Shown here one piece after another: positions 53,843 through 64,000 of a stretch of 64,000 nt of DNA. The notes below the pieces were generated by a model. The model saw only the letters and a list, made by a program, of their open reading frames with translations. It was not told the DNA's origin and did not search any database. Both the position numbers and the translations under genes were made by a program. Position 1 is the first letter of the stretch, and each line of letters starts with the position of its first letter. The DNA comes from Rhea pennata (Eukaryota > Chordata > Aves > Rheiformes > Rheidae): contig NC_084674.1 in NCBI RefSeq assembly GCF_028389875.1, positions 13,177,501-13,241,500 on the forward strand, in the 5' to 3' direction.

Positions 53843-53926
53843 GCCCCGCTCCCCGCCCCGCTCCCCGCCCCGCTCCCCGCCCCGCTCCCCGCCCCGCTCC
53901 CCGCCCCGCTCCCCGCCCCGCTCCCC
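53843..53926. repeat. Seven perfect 12-nt GC-box repeats
   Basis: The unit GCCCCGCTCCCC repeats seven times without change. Each junction creates CCCCGCCCC, the core of an Sp/KLF GC box. Confidence 0.95.
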
Positions 53927-54067
53927 GCCGTGTTTACATCCGCCGCCGCTTCCGTCCCGCCGCCGCGGCCCCTCCGGCCCCTTCCCCCGGCCCGGCGCGG
54001 CCCGGCCCGGCCGCCCTCCAGCCGGCAGCGTCAATGCGGCGCCGCCGCCCCGCGGCCTGCCCCGGCC

Positions 54068-54123
54068 ATGGACACCAGCGACCTCTTCACCAGCTGCAAG
54101 AAGGGCGACGTGAGCCGCGTGCG
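54068..54123 (+). CDS. ABTB1: ABTB1 exon 1: start codon
   Basis: It encodes MDTSDLFTSCKKGDVSRV plus two bases of an Arg codon. Donor GTGAGC. The frame is open upstream to 53,390, but that part is low-complexity repeat. Confidence 0.95.
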
Positions 54124-57100
54124 GTGAGCGGCGCCGCCGGGGCCCGCCCGGCCCGGCCCGGCCCGGCCCGGCCCGCGGGTGGGAAGGCGCCTCCGAGGCG
54201 GGGGCCGGGCTCGGCCCCGCCGCCTGCCGCGGCCGCCAGCGCTGGGTCTCTCCAGCGGGGGCCGGAGACAGCTGGGATGTGAAAAGGAAAATTCATAATA
54301 ATAATAAATGCGAACAGGCAAACACGCTTTGCCCCGAGGAGCTGGGCGCGCTCCGCTGTGTCCCTCCTCGCGTTCGCAGGCTCGCCTCGAGTCTTACCCG
54401 CTGCCGTAAAATCCGGGCCGCGGGGTCGGATGCTCGCGGATGCTCGCGGCTCGTGTCCGCGCGCACAGCGCTTCTCTTCCCTAGCTCCCTCTCTGCTGCT
54501 GGGAGTCACACCTGCAACGGTAGGAAACTAGATCTCTGGAAAATAATTGTCATGGAAATACTTAAGCACCTTGCCCTGGAGGCTGTGGTCCTGTCTCTGA
54601 GGCGTAGCAGGCTGCTAAATTTCAGCTCCTTGCTGGTATCGAAGCAGTATGGTTTGGCCGAAATGATTCGGACCTGGGGTCAAAGCATTTTCTTGTCTGC
54701 AGTGGTGAGTGAGAGTGTATGCTAGGGTTGAGCCCAACACTGCTTTTTGCTTCTCAGTCTTGCTCAGTTTTCTTGCTCCTGATGTGTGGATCTCTCCAAA
54801 TAAACAGAACGAGATCTGTGCTTCAAAGTGCTTGCTAGTTAAGGATAGATAGGCAGATGGAAAAAGTTTGGAGGATGTTTACAGCAGGTGTTTGAGTTTA
54901 CTGCAAGCAGTAAATTGCATCATTACTGTGGCCAGAGAGGCCCTGCAGGTGGCCTTGCAGGTGTTGTAAGAGGGCAGCGTAGAAGAGAGAGTGGAGAAAT
55001 GATTGATCTGGGAATGCTGTCCAAGCAGAGCGGACAACATGGACAAAGCAGGCTGATTAGAAAGGAGCTGAATTGCTTTGGATTTTGAATCTAGAAGGGA
55101 TTTAGCAGAGGAAGCTAAAGTTTGAGACCAGAAAAATGGAGAGAGTAAAAGAGGGGAATGATGTGATAGATGAGGAAAAAATGACTTGAGAATCTTTGTC
55201 AAGGCTAGGGGAACCTTTACACAGGGTCAGGAGAAATTGTGTTGCAGTAATTGAGGACATGCTATAACAAGAGCCAGCTTGTATAGGAGATTTGTGTGCA
55301 AGGCAAAGGCCAGCTTCTAGAGGTGCCAAAGAGGAAGGCTTGGCAGCATTTGATACAGTCTAAATGTGCAGGGCGAGGAAGTGACAGGAATTAAGGACAG
55401 AGACACTGATATTATTACTTGTGACAACAAAAGCCACAAGCAGGATGGGAGTCCAGCTTTAGCCTTGTAAATTTGGTCTCTTAATTTTTAAGTGCCTGGA
55501 CTGTGCATGTTGTTGGAGAAAGTGAAGGTCTTCCTGTTAGCGTTCAGGCTTCATTCATGATTGCTGTTAGAAGTCAGCAAGAGAGAGCTGTCAAGCCATG
55601 TGGCAGAACCGTGCTCTTCAGGTCATTCAGCTGATACCCCTTCAGCTCTTGCTTCCCCGAGTCTCGTGCAAGTTTTTGACCTGTCTTTGGAAGTTACTAT
55701 CCGAAAATCAAAGTTGCATCTTTTTAGAGAGGAGAATGTGGCTGACTGAGCAACTGCAGGAAGTTATAACTTTGCTCTCCCTTCTCTTCCAGATACCTTC
55801 TTGAGCAGCGAGATGTGGAAATTAATGTCCGCGATAAATGGGACAGTACCCCTCTGTGAGTCCTGCAACCTCGTGTGCTGGCTGGGTGGGAGGATAGGGC
55901 TTTTGGAGTTCTTTTGTCCTCTCTCCATCGGCATTCTTACAAAATTTGTTTTGTGGGAGCTCTGGCCACATATTTTTGCTTCTCTCCTCTGTGGGTGCTG
56001 TGCTAGATATGTCTTGCTCCTCCCATCTGAATGAGACTTGTAGAAGTGCTCAGAAACGTTTGTGACCAGATTACCTGAATTAAGCAGTCTATTCTTGGCC
56101 TGATGGGACTGTTTTTTCTCAAACTCTGTGGCATTCTAGCATATCTTTTCAGGTAGAGGCTTTGCTTGGTGAAATGCAAAGTTACTGTGGGATCACTGTC
56201 TGATGTGGCTGGGAACATGCGGTAGGCAGTGGAGAATCCCCATGCTAGTACTGAGGAAGATGGTATGGGCTTTGTATCTCCTCACATGCGAATTCCAAAG
56301 TGCCTTTAGACATCTGCAATATATTTAGCATATGAAATATCTTCCCAAAATAAAGGTGGACTAATGTTTGCCTGCTGCATTGCAGGTTACAAGGCTAGTT
56401 TGTCAGGCAATTTGAGATCCTCATATGGAAGAGAATCATTAAAAAGCTTAGATTGAGGAAAGAGGGAAAAAAATATCTTAAGCAGGACTTTGAGGTGCGT
56501 TTGCTATACCTCCGCTGTGAGTGCTGTTCCCTCGTTACCATAGTGCAGTAGCAGACTGACCGTTCTGAGAATGCAGTATAATTGCTGAGTGCTCGTGAAA
56601 TGAAATCCGTTAAAGCAAAGAGGCAGATTTGGCAGTGCAACAACAGATGCTGATCCAAGACTGGGACCTTGAGATCTCCTTGCAGGATAGCAAGGCTTAG
56701 CATTGCTTAGGACAGATCCTGCTCAGTAGGTTGCAGGGGTCAGACTTCTGTGCTATTTGGGAGCAATTTCATACTTCTGTGAGGAGACATCTTTTAAGCT
56801 TGTCAGTGATCTCTCAGTGCTGAGGTCTGCATGCTGTGGTGTAAACCTAGCGCTGAAGTTTTCTTCATATTGTATCTTTAATTTTCTTTCTCTTGTTATT
56901 GCCAGATATTATGCTTGCCTATGTGGACATGAAGAGCTCGTACGCTATCTTCTAGCCAATGGTGAGCAAAGACATGCTGCTTATGGGTGTCATATCCTTC
57001 TCCATACCCGTCTGTAGGGATTGTACACCATCTAGCTGTCTCTTATGAAACCTTTTATTATAACCAGCCATCTGATCAGTGATCTCAGGCTTCAGTGAGA

Positions 57101-60100
57101 CCCTACAGTCACCCACAGAAGTGGTCCCTTCTGCCATTTACTTGCTGCTTGAATTTGCTACAAGGAAGCTGTCTTTGACTCATTAGACAACGTGACTTTT
57201 TTAAAATCACAGATGTTTTGCAAGGATGTGTTACTACTGGGGATGTATTGATGCAAGAGTTGTACCACATCTGGAGATCTGTCTGTATAAAACTTTCTTC
57301 TACTGTTCTTACAGAGTCTTGCTTCATACACAGGACTGTGTATGCAAAGGCTTTTACTAATTTCAAACAAAGCAAGGCAAATTCAGGCAAAATAGTTGCT
57401 GATTTAGTTCCTAGCACCCAAATTCCTCAAGGTTGTGATGTTGTTCTACCTTGTGGCAAAGGAAATTGTGTGTAGAATCAGATCTCTGAGGATTTGTCTC
57501 TTCTACTACATTCAGCACACCTAATTATCCACTTGTATCATTCTAAAATAAGAAAAGGAAGTGCCCTCCAAACATCTAGTAAAACCTAACTTTAAAAGGC
57601 ATCGCTTGCCTCATGCAAGGCAAAAATGCCTTTTGGGAGGAGCTTTTAAAAGTCCGATAGGTGATCTTACTCTTGATACAGTTGAGTCTTCTTCTTTGGA
57701 CCCTGTTGGAATTGTGCTGGGAGGCGTATTATCAAAGTCAACTTAAATGAGTCCTGACACTCTGTCAGGAAGGGATTTTGCTGAGGGAGAACAACTTTAC
57801 GTTATGCATGTGTAGAAGGAATTTAATTTTAGTGATTATACTGAGTAGAGGATTCCAGTGAAGCTTGTCACTAGCGAAAAGTCATACACAATTAGTGACC
57901 ATCCATGGGCGCATGAGGAAGATTAACTGCCTGTTGGACTTATACCTCTTGTCATTTTGCAGGAGCAAAATGTGAGGCAAACACTTTTGATGGGGAACGT
58001 TGTTTGTATGGAGCTTTGAGCGATACCATCCGACGCCTGCTGAAGGAATACAAGCAGATTACAGCAAAGTGCATGAAGAGAGACTATTACGATGTCTTTC
58101 TACAGCGGTAAGCAGATGGGGCAGCTACATGTGTAACACATTTTATTACTCTTTCCTAGCTGCTAGCTTGGATATTCAAGCTGTCTATTAGGGGCAAGTT
58201 AAGTGGAGCCTTGTGTCATCCTGTGCATGCAGGGATTCCTGCTTGCCCTGAGGGATGACTTCCAGATACGTGTGCATTTAAAAGATAGCCTCCAGTGACT
58301 TGTGTGCAGACCCTGAACAGGTGGAAAGCTGGTCTTTCTAATGGAGAAGCATTAGATTGTCATCCTTGACAGTCAAACCAAAATCAGATTACTGAAAAAG
58401 CCTCAGTGATTTAGGATAATATGTCAACTGAAATTAAGTTTTAGGCCTGAAGTGCTGTAGCCCACAAGCCAAGGTTTCCAGCGGTAATAATAAATATCTC
58501 ATTTCCAAGATAACCAATTTGGGGCTTCTGAAAGAGCTCTTATGGGGAAGAGTGCTCAGTTCTTTCTTTTTATTAAAATTTCATTGAAGTTATTTAATTC
58601 TAAGATGTTTCTGAAAGTAGCTTGTTACATCTTGAAGTCTTATCCTAGAGCTTAAACAAATCTAACTTGTTCCACAGTTAGAGGAATAGTGGTATCTTTC
58701 CCTCTTGTTTCTCTACCTGGGCAATTCTGATGCTATTACATAGACCTCTTTTTTTCTTTTTCTTTTTTTTTTTTTTTCCCTTTTTTTTCTTTTCTTGGAC
58801 TGATTTTTAAAAACTAAAAACAAGGTTTCAGTATCTGTATCTTCAAAGTGTGAGAGCAAGCAAGTGCTAGAAAGATCTGAAAATCTTCCCATTAGTACGA
58901 GGTTCCAATTTGGAAGCTGTGGGGGGTAAAAAAAGATTAGAGGAAGAAAACTCATTTATCTGAGTAAAATCAGATTCTACTTTTCAGGGAGGTAGAATTG
59001 TGCATGGTGATTTTATCACTCCCCTGCTGAGTTTGTGACTCAGTTGATGCAAGGCTGAGCTCGCATAAAACCCAAAATGCACTGTTGTCTGCTTCTCTTT
59101 CTAAACAGACCTTACCTTAAAATTGAAACAAAGGGCATCAGTGGGGCCAAAAATAAACACCTAACTGCTTCTATTCTGTTTGAGTGGAATATTAGTAGGA
59201 AGAATGTTCTGGTAGTAGGAGCTTGAAACAAGCATTCAAGACCCTGCTATGGCACCAACTACTCGTGTGACCCCACATCTTTCTGTGCATCAATTACACT
59301 TTCTAAAGGGAGGATGATGCCTGACTTCTCCTGCTGGACTTGATATTTTGGGTATGGTTGTGAGGATAAATACACAAAAAGTGATGGGTACTACAAAATA
59401 TTAGTGATAGATACCCTCAAACTTTAAAAGTTTATTCTTTTAAAAATGAGGGGGATGAGCATGCAGACAAACAAGACTTACATGGTAATTGCCTGAGTTC
59501 CATGCCTGTAACATCCATCCTTCTGCTGAGGGTTGCTGATCTCAAGTCTTCTTCTGTTTGCTGCATAGTTAAAGCATGCCCTCTGACAGTGGCCAAAGAG
59601 CAGGAAAACAGTGCCTTATCTTGCAGCGGGGTAACTTTTCTGTGAAACGTGTGAACTTCTTTGTAGCTTTGACTGCTTTCTGTTATCTGACAATTTAAAA
59701 GCAGGATTCATCTTTAGAAGTATGTTTGCAGACATAACACATTTGATGATGAGCAAAAATCATGGGATCCCCTCATCACGTGTCAATCAGTCCCTCTTTA
59801 AAATCTGTGCTCCCTGTGTTCAGGGGTTCATCTAGGGCAGGAAACTTTCTGTAGCCTTCCTCTTGCACTAGTAAAGCTTTTCCAACCCTGTTGGGAAAGG
59901 GAGAGATCCAAGTTTATTATGTGCAGTACCAGCTCCTTTGCTGCCCTTTACAATTGGGCAGGGAGGGGCTGCAATGTCCAGAGGTATGTGTGGAGGAGTG
60001 GGGTGGTATGTGGGAGGACGTGATCTTATAGGACAGTGAAAGTACCCTGCATTTGTCTGTCCTTTCTGGGCTGGTCTCTAGTTGAGCCTGAAGGTGAAAC

Positions 60101-63100
60101 CAGGACGAGTTTGTTTGTTTTGTTTTTTCAGACTGCAAAATAAAAGGTTAAATCCTGAATCACAAAACTGGAAATGAGGTTAATGGAGTCATGCAGAATG
60201 TACTTCTTTACTGTGCTTAGCAACAAGATTCTTTCCTACCTCTTCCAATGTCTTTCTTCAGATCCTTAAGACTTGTCTTAATGGCTATATCTGAGTGTGA
60301 GATAACTCAGGCTTGTGTTCTAGCCCTTTCCTACAGATTTGGACTCTGTTCCTTCCTCTCCCTTTGCAGTCTGTGCTCTCCGGCTTCTGTTCAATTCAGA
60401 TGTTGTATTCCTGGTTTGACTGGTAGAGGTTACCCTAATATTCTCAGAGTCCTTTGGAAGTTCACTTCTTCCTCCTGGACCGCGTGAATACAGCTATGCT
60501 GTAGCTTTGATAATCACATAGAGACTGTTTGGGTGAAGATGAACTATTCAGGCCAGTGTTGAGTAACTTTTGCTAGTCAAAATACTCTTCGGGATGGGGA
60601 CTTCCCTCTTCTTATCTTGTTTTGTAAAGACAGCATAATACAAATGTTAATGATCTTAGTGGTGTTTGGTTTCAAGCTGCATATACTAGGTATTAATTGT
60701 GCACCACTTAGATAAGCTTATGAGTTTTGCGAGTTACTGATACCATTATAAACATCAGGCTTGATAAAAGGTATCATGGCAAAACAGTCTTTTAACCCCT
60801 TCTTCTCCTGTCCCTTGTACTCTGTGACCAGTCTATTTAGAGCCTAATAGCACCACGTCCCTGCTAGCATTTTTCCGTTCTCTCTTGTCTCATTATGCAG
60901 CAGGTTTTCTCTGTCTTTGTTCCTTACAGGTTGCTGGAACAGGGTTATCAAAGTGACATTGTTTTCATCGTCCATGGCAAGTCTTTCTGTGCACATCGCT
61001 GCATCCTCAGCGCTCGCAGCGCCTACTTTGCGGAAATGTTCGAGACCAAATGGAAGGGGAAGAACATGATAGTGTTGAAGCACCCGCTGGTAAGCAGGGC
61101 TGTGCTTCCACCTCTTTATTTTCTTTTGCTGTTTCAACTGGGTGAGAAAAGAGAGTGGGAAGACAGTTTGAGACTTAACATTAACAATCCTGGGGCTCAG
61201 AATGACCCTAGTAAAGTAGAAGGGCTTGTGGGGGCACTTTGTGCGCTAAAACAGCATATTACTCTGATAAGAAAAGGCTGTAGACTATGCACTTCCCCTT
61301 TATTCCTTCTGTCATGGGTTCAAACACAGCTTAATTAACTGTGGTAGCAGGTAGCTATTACCATTTGCCAGCTGTGTCACAACTCCTCTGTGGGATGAGT
61401 TGAGTCTGTCTGATTCCTGGTGGACAGGTGGTCTGCAGTGAAGACATCACCTCTATAATTGGCACTAATTGAGTCTCTTTTCTTGCCTTTATGGCAAGAA
61501 CTAAATAGGCCATAAGTGCATTCCATCCATTAATCACCAGCAATCTAGCATGTGTTTCTGTGGTTTGATTGTGTCTCTGCAAAGCCTCATGAGCCTCTCT
61601 TGGGGCAAACACACTTCCGGTTTCTAGGACATTACTTGATGTCTCTCCTTCTTGCTCTTTCTACATCATGGTGTCCCCCTCACATGAACAGGAGGGGTGG
61701 AAGTGCTTGGGACTAGTGAAAGACTGGACTTTACAGAGCCTGTATTGTAACTGTCTATTTAGATATAACCTATAGCATCTCCATTAGTCAGGTCCCCCTA
61801 GGCACATGGATTAGTATTAGTTAATACCTTTAAGGAATTGTATAAACTGGGTGGAGTGACAATGTTAGTTATGTGGGGAGCAAGGACATTGTCTGGGTGA
61901 TGAGTCTGCTGTATCTGAGTTGTCATGGGGCAACTATTGCCATATAGGTGGTATTTTTCAACTTGCTCAGTATCATGTTTGTATCCAGGCAAGTTTTAAG
62001 TTTGTTATGTAAATTCCTGGAAATTCCAAAGGTAACTTTCCCATATTTTATTTTAGATCAATCCAGCAGCCTTTGGTTCCCTTCTGCAGTATCTATACAC
62101 AGGTAAACTACTGCTGTCTAGTGTGGTTGGCATGTGGTTGGTGGGTAGTTGAGTGTCCCTCTGTTGTGGCACTGTTTGGGCTGCACAGGTTTGCAAACAG
62201 GTGTGTTTGGGCATATGAGTTGCTAACACATCCACTCACCTGGCAGAAGGGGAAAGTGTGAGCAATCTCCTGTTCTTCCCAGGTTGGTACCTTTTGTCCG
62301 TTGTTGTCCTGCCAATAGCTACAGAGTCAATTAAAAAATCAGCTTTGGTAGAATGGGTGGGTGGATGTAGAAAATACGTTTTAACTTAGGAAAGTGTATT
62401 TGTCCTCTGGGTTAATGATCCCCAAAGTTGATGAAAAGCCAAGTTCACTCATAGGACATGTTCAGTCTGGCAGACCTGAGCTCTGAGTGCTAAATGATTT
62501 GACTACATGCTAATATTTTTCCTGAACAGAAATTGTTCCTAAACTGTCAACTAAAGTACCGAACACGTTGCGTCATAGGCATGTAAGTGCTGAACCATTT
62601 CAGACCAGAAGATGGTGCCAGAAAATAACTATCTTCAAGGTTTTCATTCCCCAGTTCAGTGTTTTCACCAGTGTTTCTTGTATATCCTCAGCAATGATAA
62701 AGGATTCTGGGATGACAGCTTATGAGCCTGAAGTCTTTTCTCACCCTAAACCAGATTTCCCATGGCAGCAGTTATGTCCATTTCTGTTGTGCTGCTCTTT
62801 CACCTTTTCTGAGAGAGAGAATTGTAGGTTTTCTCTCTAAGCCTGTTTGACCTCTTGGATGAAGATGTAGAAACTAGGCAGTGGGAATGTGAGTCAGATG
62901 CCAAGCTGAGATTCACCAGAGTGGTAGACAGTGGGGTAGCAAGTCTTAGCTTCTTGGACTGAGTTGGAACTGGAGGCTGAAAGGTGAGGCAGTATTATCT
63001 AGTTACTGAGTTTCTAGGCCATCAGGTCTTCAATCTTCTGTTTTTACAGCTAAATGATATGGATTATAAGAGCTGGCCTCTTTTTTTTTTTTTTTTTTTT

Positions 63101-63230
63101 TTTTTCTTGTCAGGTCGTCTTGATATCGACGTAGAATATGTAAATGATTGCAAGAGGTTAGCCAAACAGTGTCGGCTGCAGGACCTCATAGATGATTTGG
63201 AGACCAAGTGTAAAAAAGTCTATGAATTTG
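54068..63230 (+). CDS. ABTB1: ABTB1, ankyrin repeat and BTB/POZ protein 1 (3' partial gene)
   Basis: ABTB1 (BPOZ) is a cytoplasmic ankyrin plus double-BTB protein, reported as an elongation-factor-binding and ubiquitin-ligase adaptor acting downstream of PTEN. Exons in the window: 54068-54123, 55793-55855, 56906-56961, 57963-58107, 60930-61089, 62057-62102 and 63114-63230. All are GT-AG and join in frame to 214 residues (human 478 aa). Residues 1 to about 70 hold ankyrin-type sequence (VEINVRDKWDSTPLYYAC, GHEELVRYLLANGA). Residues 110 to about 200 form the first BTB domain (SDIVFIVHGKSFCAHRCIL, SARSAYFAEMF, YLYTGRLDI). The second BTB domain and the C terminus lie beyond 64,000. The ATG matches the human start (MDTSDLF) in a CGGCC context. 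Confidence 0.97.
54124..55792 (+). other. ABTB1 intron 1
   Basis: About 1.7 kb. The first 400 bases are CpG-rich. The stretch 54,880-55,440, purine-rich on the + strand, looks like a decayed interspersed repeat, but I cannot name it. Confidence 0.8.
55793..55855 (+). CDS. ABTB1: ABTB1 exon 2: ankyrin repeat
   Basis: It encodes RYLLEQRDVEINVRDKWDST to PL, ending within a Leu codon. It matches human RYLLEQRDVEVNVRDKWDST. Confidence 0.96.
55856..56905 (+). other. ABTB1 intron 2
   Basis: About 1.05 kb with no supported feature. The acceptor is TTATTGCCAG. Confidence 0.88.
56906..56961 (+). CDS. ABTB1: ABTB1 exon 3: ankyrin repeat
   Basis: It encodes YYACLCGHEELVRYLLAN plus one base of Gly, the conserved second ankyrin unit. 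Confidence 0.96.
56962..57962 (+). other. ABTB1 intron 3
   Basis: About 1 kb with no supported feature. Confidence 0.88.
57963..58107 (+). CDS. ABTB1: ABTB1 exon 4: linker between ankyrin part and BTB domain
   Basis: It encodes GAKCEANTFDGERCLYGALS, then IRRLLKEYKQITAKC and RDYYDVFLQR. It is close to human (EANTFDGERCLYGALSDPIR). It ends within an Arg codon. Confidence 0.96.
58747..58796. repeat. T-rich tract
   Basis: Poly(T) runs interrupted by single C or CCC over about 50 bases. Confidence 0.9.
59213..59415 (+). mobile_element. MIR-like (CORE) SINE
   Basis: Segments resemble the MIR consensus in order: CTATGGCACCAACTACTCGT then GTGACC, TTTCTGTGCATCAATTA, AAAGGGAGGATGATGCCTGA and GTTGTGAGGATAAATAC. 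It is divergent, as expected of an old insertion. Boundaries are approximate. Confidence 0.6.
60930..61089 (+). CDS. ABTB1: ABTB1 exon 5: BTB domain, first part
   Basis: It encodes RLLEQGYQSDIVFIVHGK, AHRCILSARSAYFAEMF and KWKGKNMIVLKHPL. This is the typical BTB core with the buried Asp and the HR(C/A)xLxARS motif. Confidence 0.97.
61090..62056 (+). other. ABTB1 intron 5
   Basis: About 1 kb with no supported feature. An 8-bp stem (TTCTTGCC/GGCAAGAA) lies near 61,480-61,501. Confidence 0.86.
62057..62102 (+). CDS. ABTB1: ABTB1 exon 6: BTB domain
   Basis: It encodes INPAAFGSLLQYLYT plus one base of Gly, matching human INPVAFGALLQYLYTG. Confidence 0.96.
62103..63113 (+). other. ABTB1 intron 6
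   Basis: About 1 kb. It ends in a T25 run (63,081-63,105) forming the polypyrimidine tract of the next exon. Nothing else is recognised. Confidence 0.86.
63114..63230 (+). CDS. ABTB1: ABTB1 exon 7: end of first BTB domain (last exon in window)
   Basis: It encodes GRLDIDVEYVNDCKRLAKQC, LQDLIDDLETKC and KKVYEF plus one base. Human continues with VASKPGTC, which must be encoded beyond the window. Confidence 0.96.
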
Positions 63231-64000
63231 GTAAGCTTTTTTACCTTATGTTTTCTCTGCTGAGCCTGTATTCCCTCCCTCTCAGAGGGAAAGAGGAGAG
63301 TGTGCTGGTAGATGTTTCAAAGGTGGTGGTCCAGAAAATGAGTCTGTTGTGTGATAGTTCTCAGTTACAGGCTTTCTGTAGGGCAGCTGTAGTAGTGTTT
63401 GACACATGCATGTTCATTTGTATTGAGCATTTTCATTCTAGTAGAGCAACCATAGTGGCAGGACTTGGCTGTGGCTGCCGGACAGTCAGTGAAGCACCAT
63501 GAGATATACTGGGAAGTGCCTTTTAGCAGAGAGCTTGTTCAAGTCCCTGGTGAGATAAATATGTACAACTGGAAGTCCTTTTCTGCATTTAGATGACTTC
63601 TAACCAAAGTAAAACATCTGATAATTGGCTCAAAATGGATGCTGTATGTGCATAGAGGGATATAACGCCTTTTAAAAAGCACAGAAATATTTCTGAAGCC
63701 ATGTGTATATTTATAATGTGTTCATGCACAAGACCTTAAATAATGCAATTCTTTATTTAAGGGCTTTTTGTTAACCAGGAAACTTGTGATCTAATCATGA
63801 CATCAGCTCATTACATAAAAACCATGGAGTTTTTCATTCATCTCCTTAGTTCAAGCTAAAGGACACGTGAAAAGGAATTAAAACAGTACAAGTAGAGCAA
63901 AGCATGGTGTTAGTCATTAAATGACAGAGAATTATTTGCTAATGAAACCTTCAAGTTGAAAACATCTGATTCTCACTTCATACTCTTGGTTAACTCCTTT
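63231..64000 (+). other. ABTB1 intron 7, partial
   Basis: Non-coding sequence to the end of the window. No acceptor followed by ABTB1-like sequence is found. Confidence 0.8.

Larger units (their letters stand above)
53775..54260 (+). promoter_or_regulatory. ABTB1: CpG-island core promoter of ABTB1
   Basis: Extremely GC-rich, with no TATA box. Seven GC-box repeats lie at 53,843-53,926, then a TGTTTACATC stretch and CTTCCG (ETS-like) at about 53,950. The ATG follows at 54,068. The transcription start is inferred to lie between 53,930 and 54,060. Confidence 0.8.
58108..60929 (+). other. ABTB1 intron 4
   Basis: About 2.8 kb. It holds a T-rich tract (58,747-58,796) and a probable MIR-like SINE (59,213-59,415). 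No gene is recognised. Confidence 0.85.

Noticed and set aside
53097-54282. Long open frames on both strands (up to 338 codons) across the minisatellite and promoter
   Set aside because: They are made by C-rich tandem repeats lacking stop codons. Products are Pro/Ala/Leu repeats with no domain, and the real ABTB1 start is the conserved MDTSDLF.

Overview
This is vertebrate genomic DNA, most likely from a bird or another sauropsid. Evidence: protein-coding genes split by GT-AG introns, CpG-rich promoters, poly(A) signals, compact introns, and a decayed CR1-type LINE. The window holds three neighbouring genes, all on the + strand, in the order known from human 3q21: MCM2, PODXL2, ABTB1. The species cannot be named from sequence alone.

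Region 1 (1-10,560) is the 3' part of MCM2, a subunit of the MCM2-7 replicative helicase. Thirteen coding exons (392-9,931) encode about 764 residues: the whole helicase core from the acidic linker to the C terminus. The first exons (about 140 residues in human) lie upstream of the window. A 3' UTR of about 0.6 kb ends at AATAAA 10,539-10,544.

Region 2 (10,560-19,600) is about 9 kb of intergenic DNA with no gene I can support, carrying a (CA)17 microsatellite and homopolymer tracts.

Region 3 (19,600-52,340) is complete PODXL2 (endoglycan): eight coding exons, 639 residues, with a CpG-island promoter. It encodes a signal peptide, two tyrosines in acidic context, a mucin-like exon 3, a cysteine-containing stalk, one transmembrane helix and a cytoplasmic tail ending DTHL. 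The 3' UTR appears to be about 3 kb long and contains ancient repeats. Intron 1 contains an antisense CR1 fragment and a perfect 23-bp inverted repeat.

Region 4 (52,380-54,067) is a CpG-rich interval holding an unassigned block with its own AATAAA, a C-rich minisatellite with a 53-nt higher-order period, and seven perfect 12-nt GC-box repeats next to the ABTB1 start.

Region 5 (54,068-64,000) is the 5' part of ABTB1 (ankyrin and BTB/POZ protein): seven coding exons, 214 residues, covering the ankyrin part and the first BTB domain. The gene continues beyond the window.

The three genes do not form one pathway: a replication helicase subunit, a sialomucin of the CD34 family and a BTB adaptor. 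What they share is a conserved syntenic order. I found no wholly new gene system. The most unusual points are the perfect hairpin at 29,401-29,452, paired RFX X-box palindromes in PODXL2 intron 4, a possible intronic-polyadenylation form of PODXL2 without a membrane anchor, and the repeat architecture of the ABTB1 promoter.
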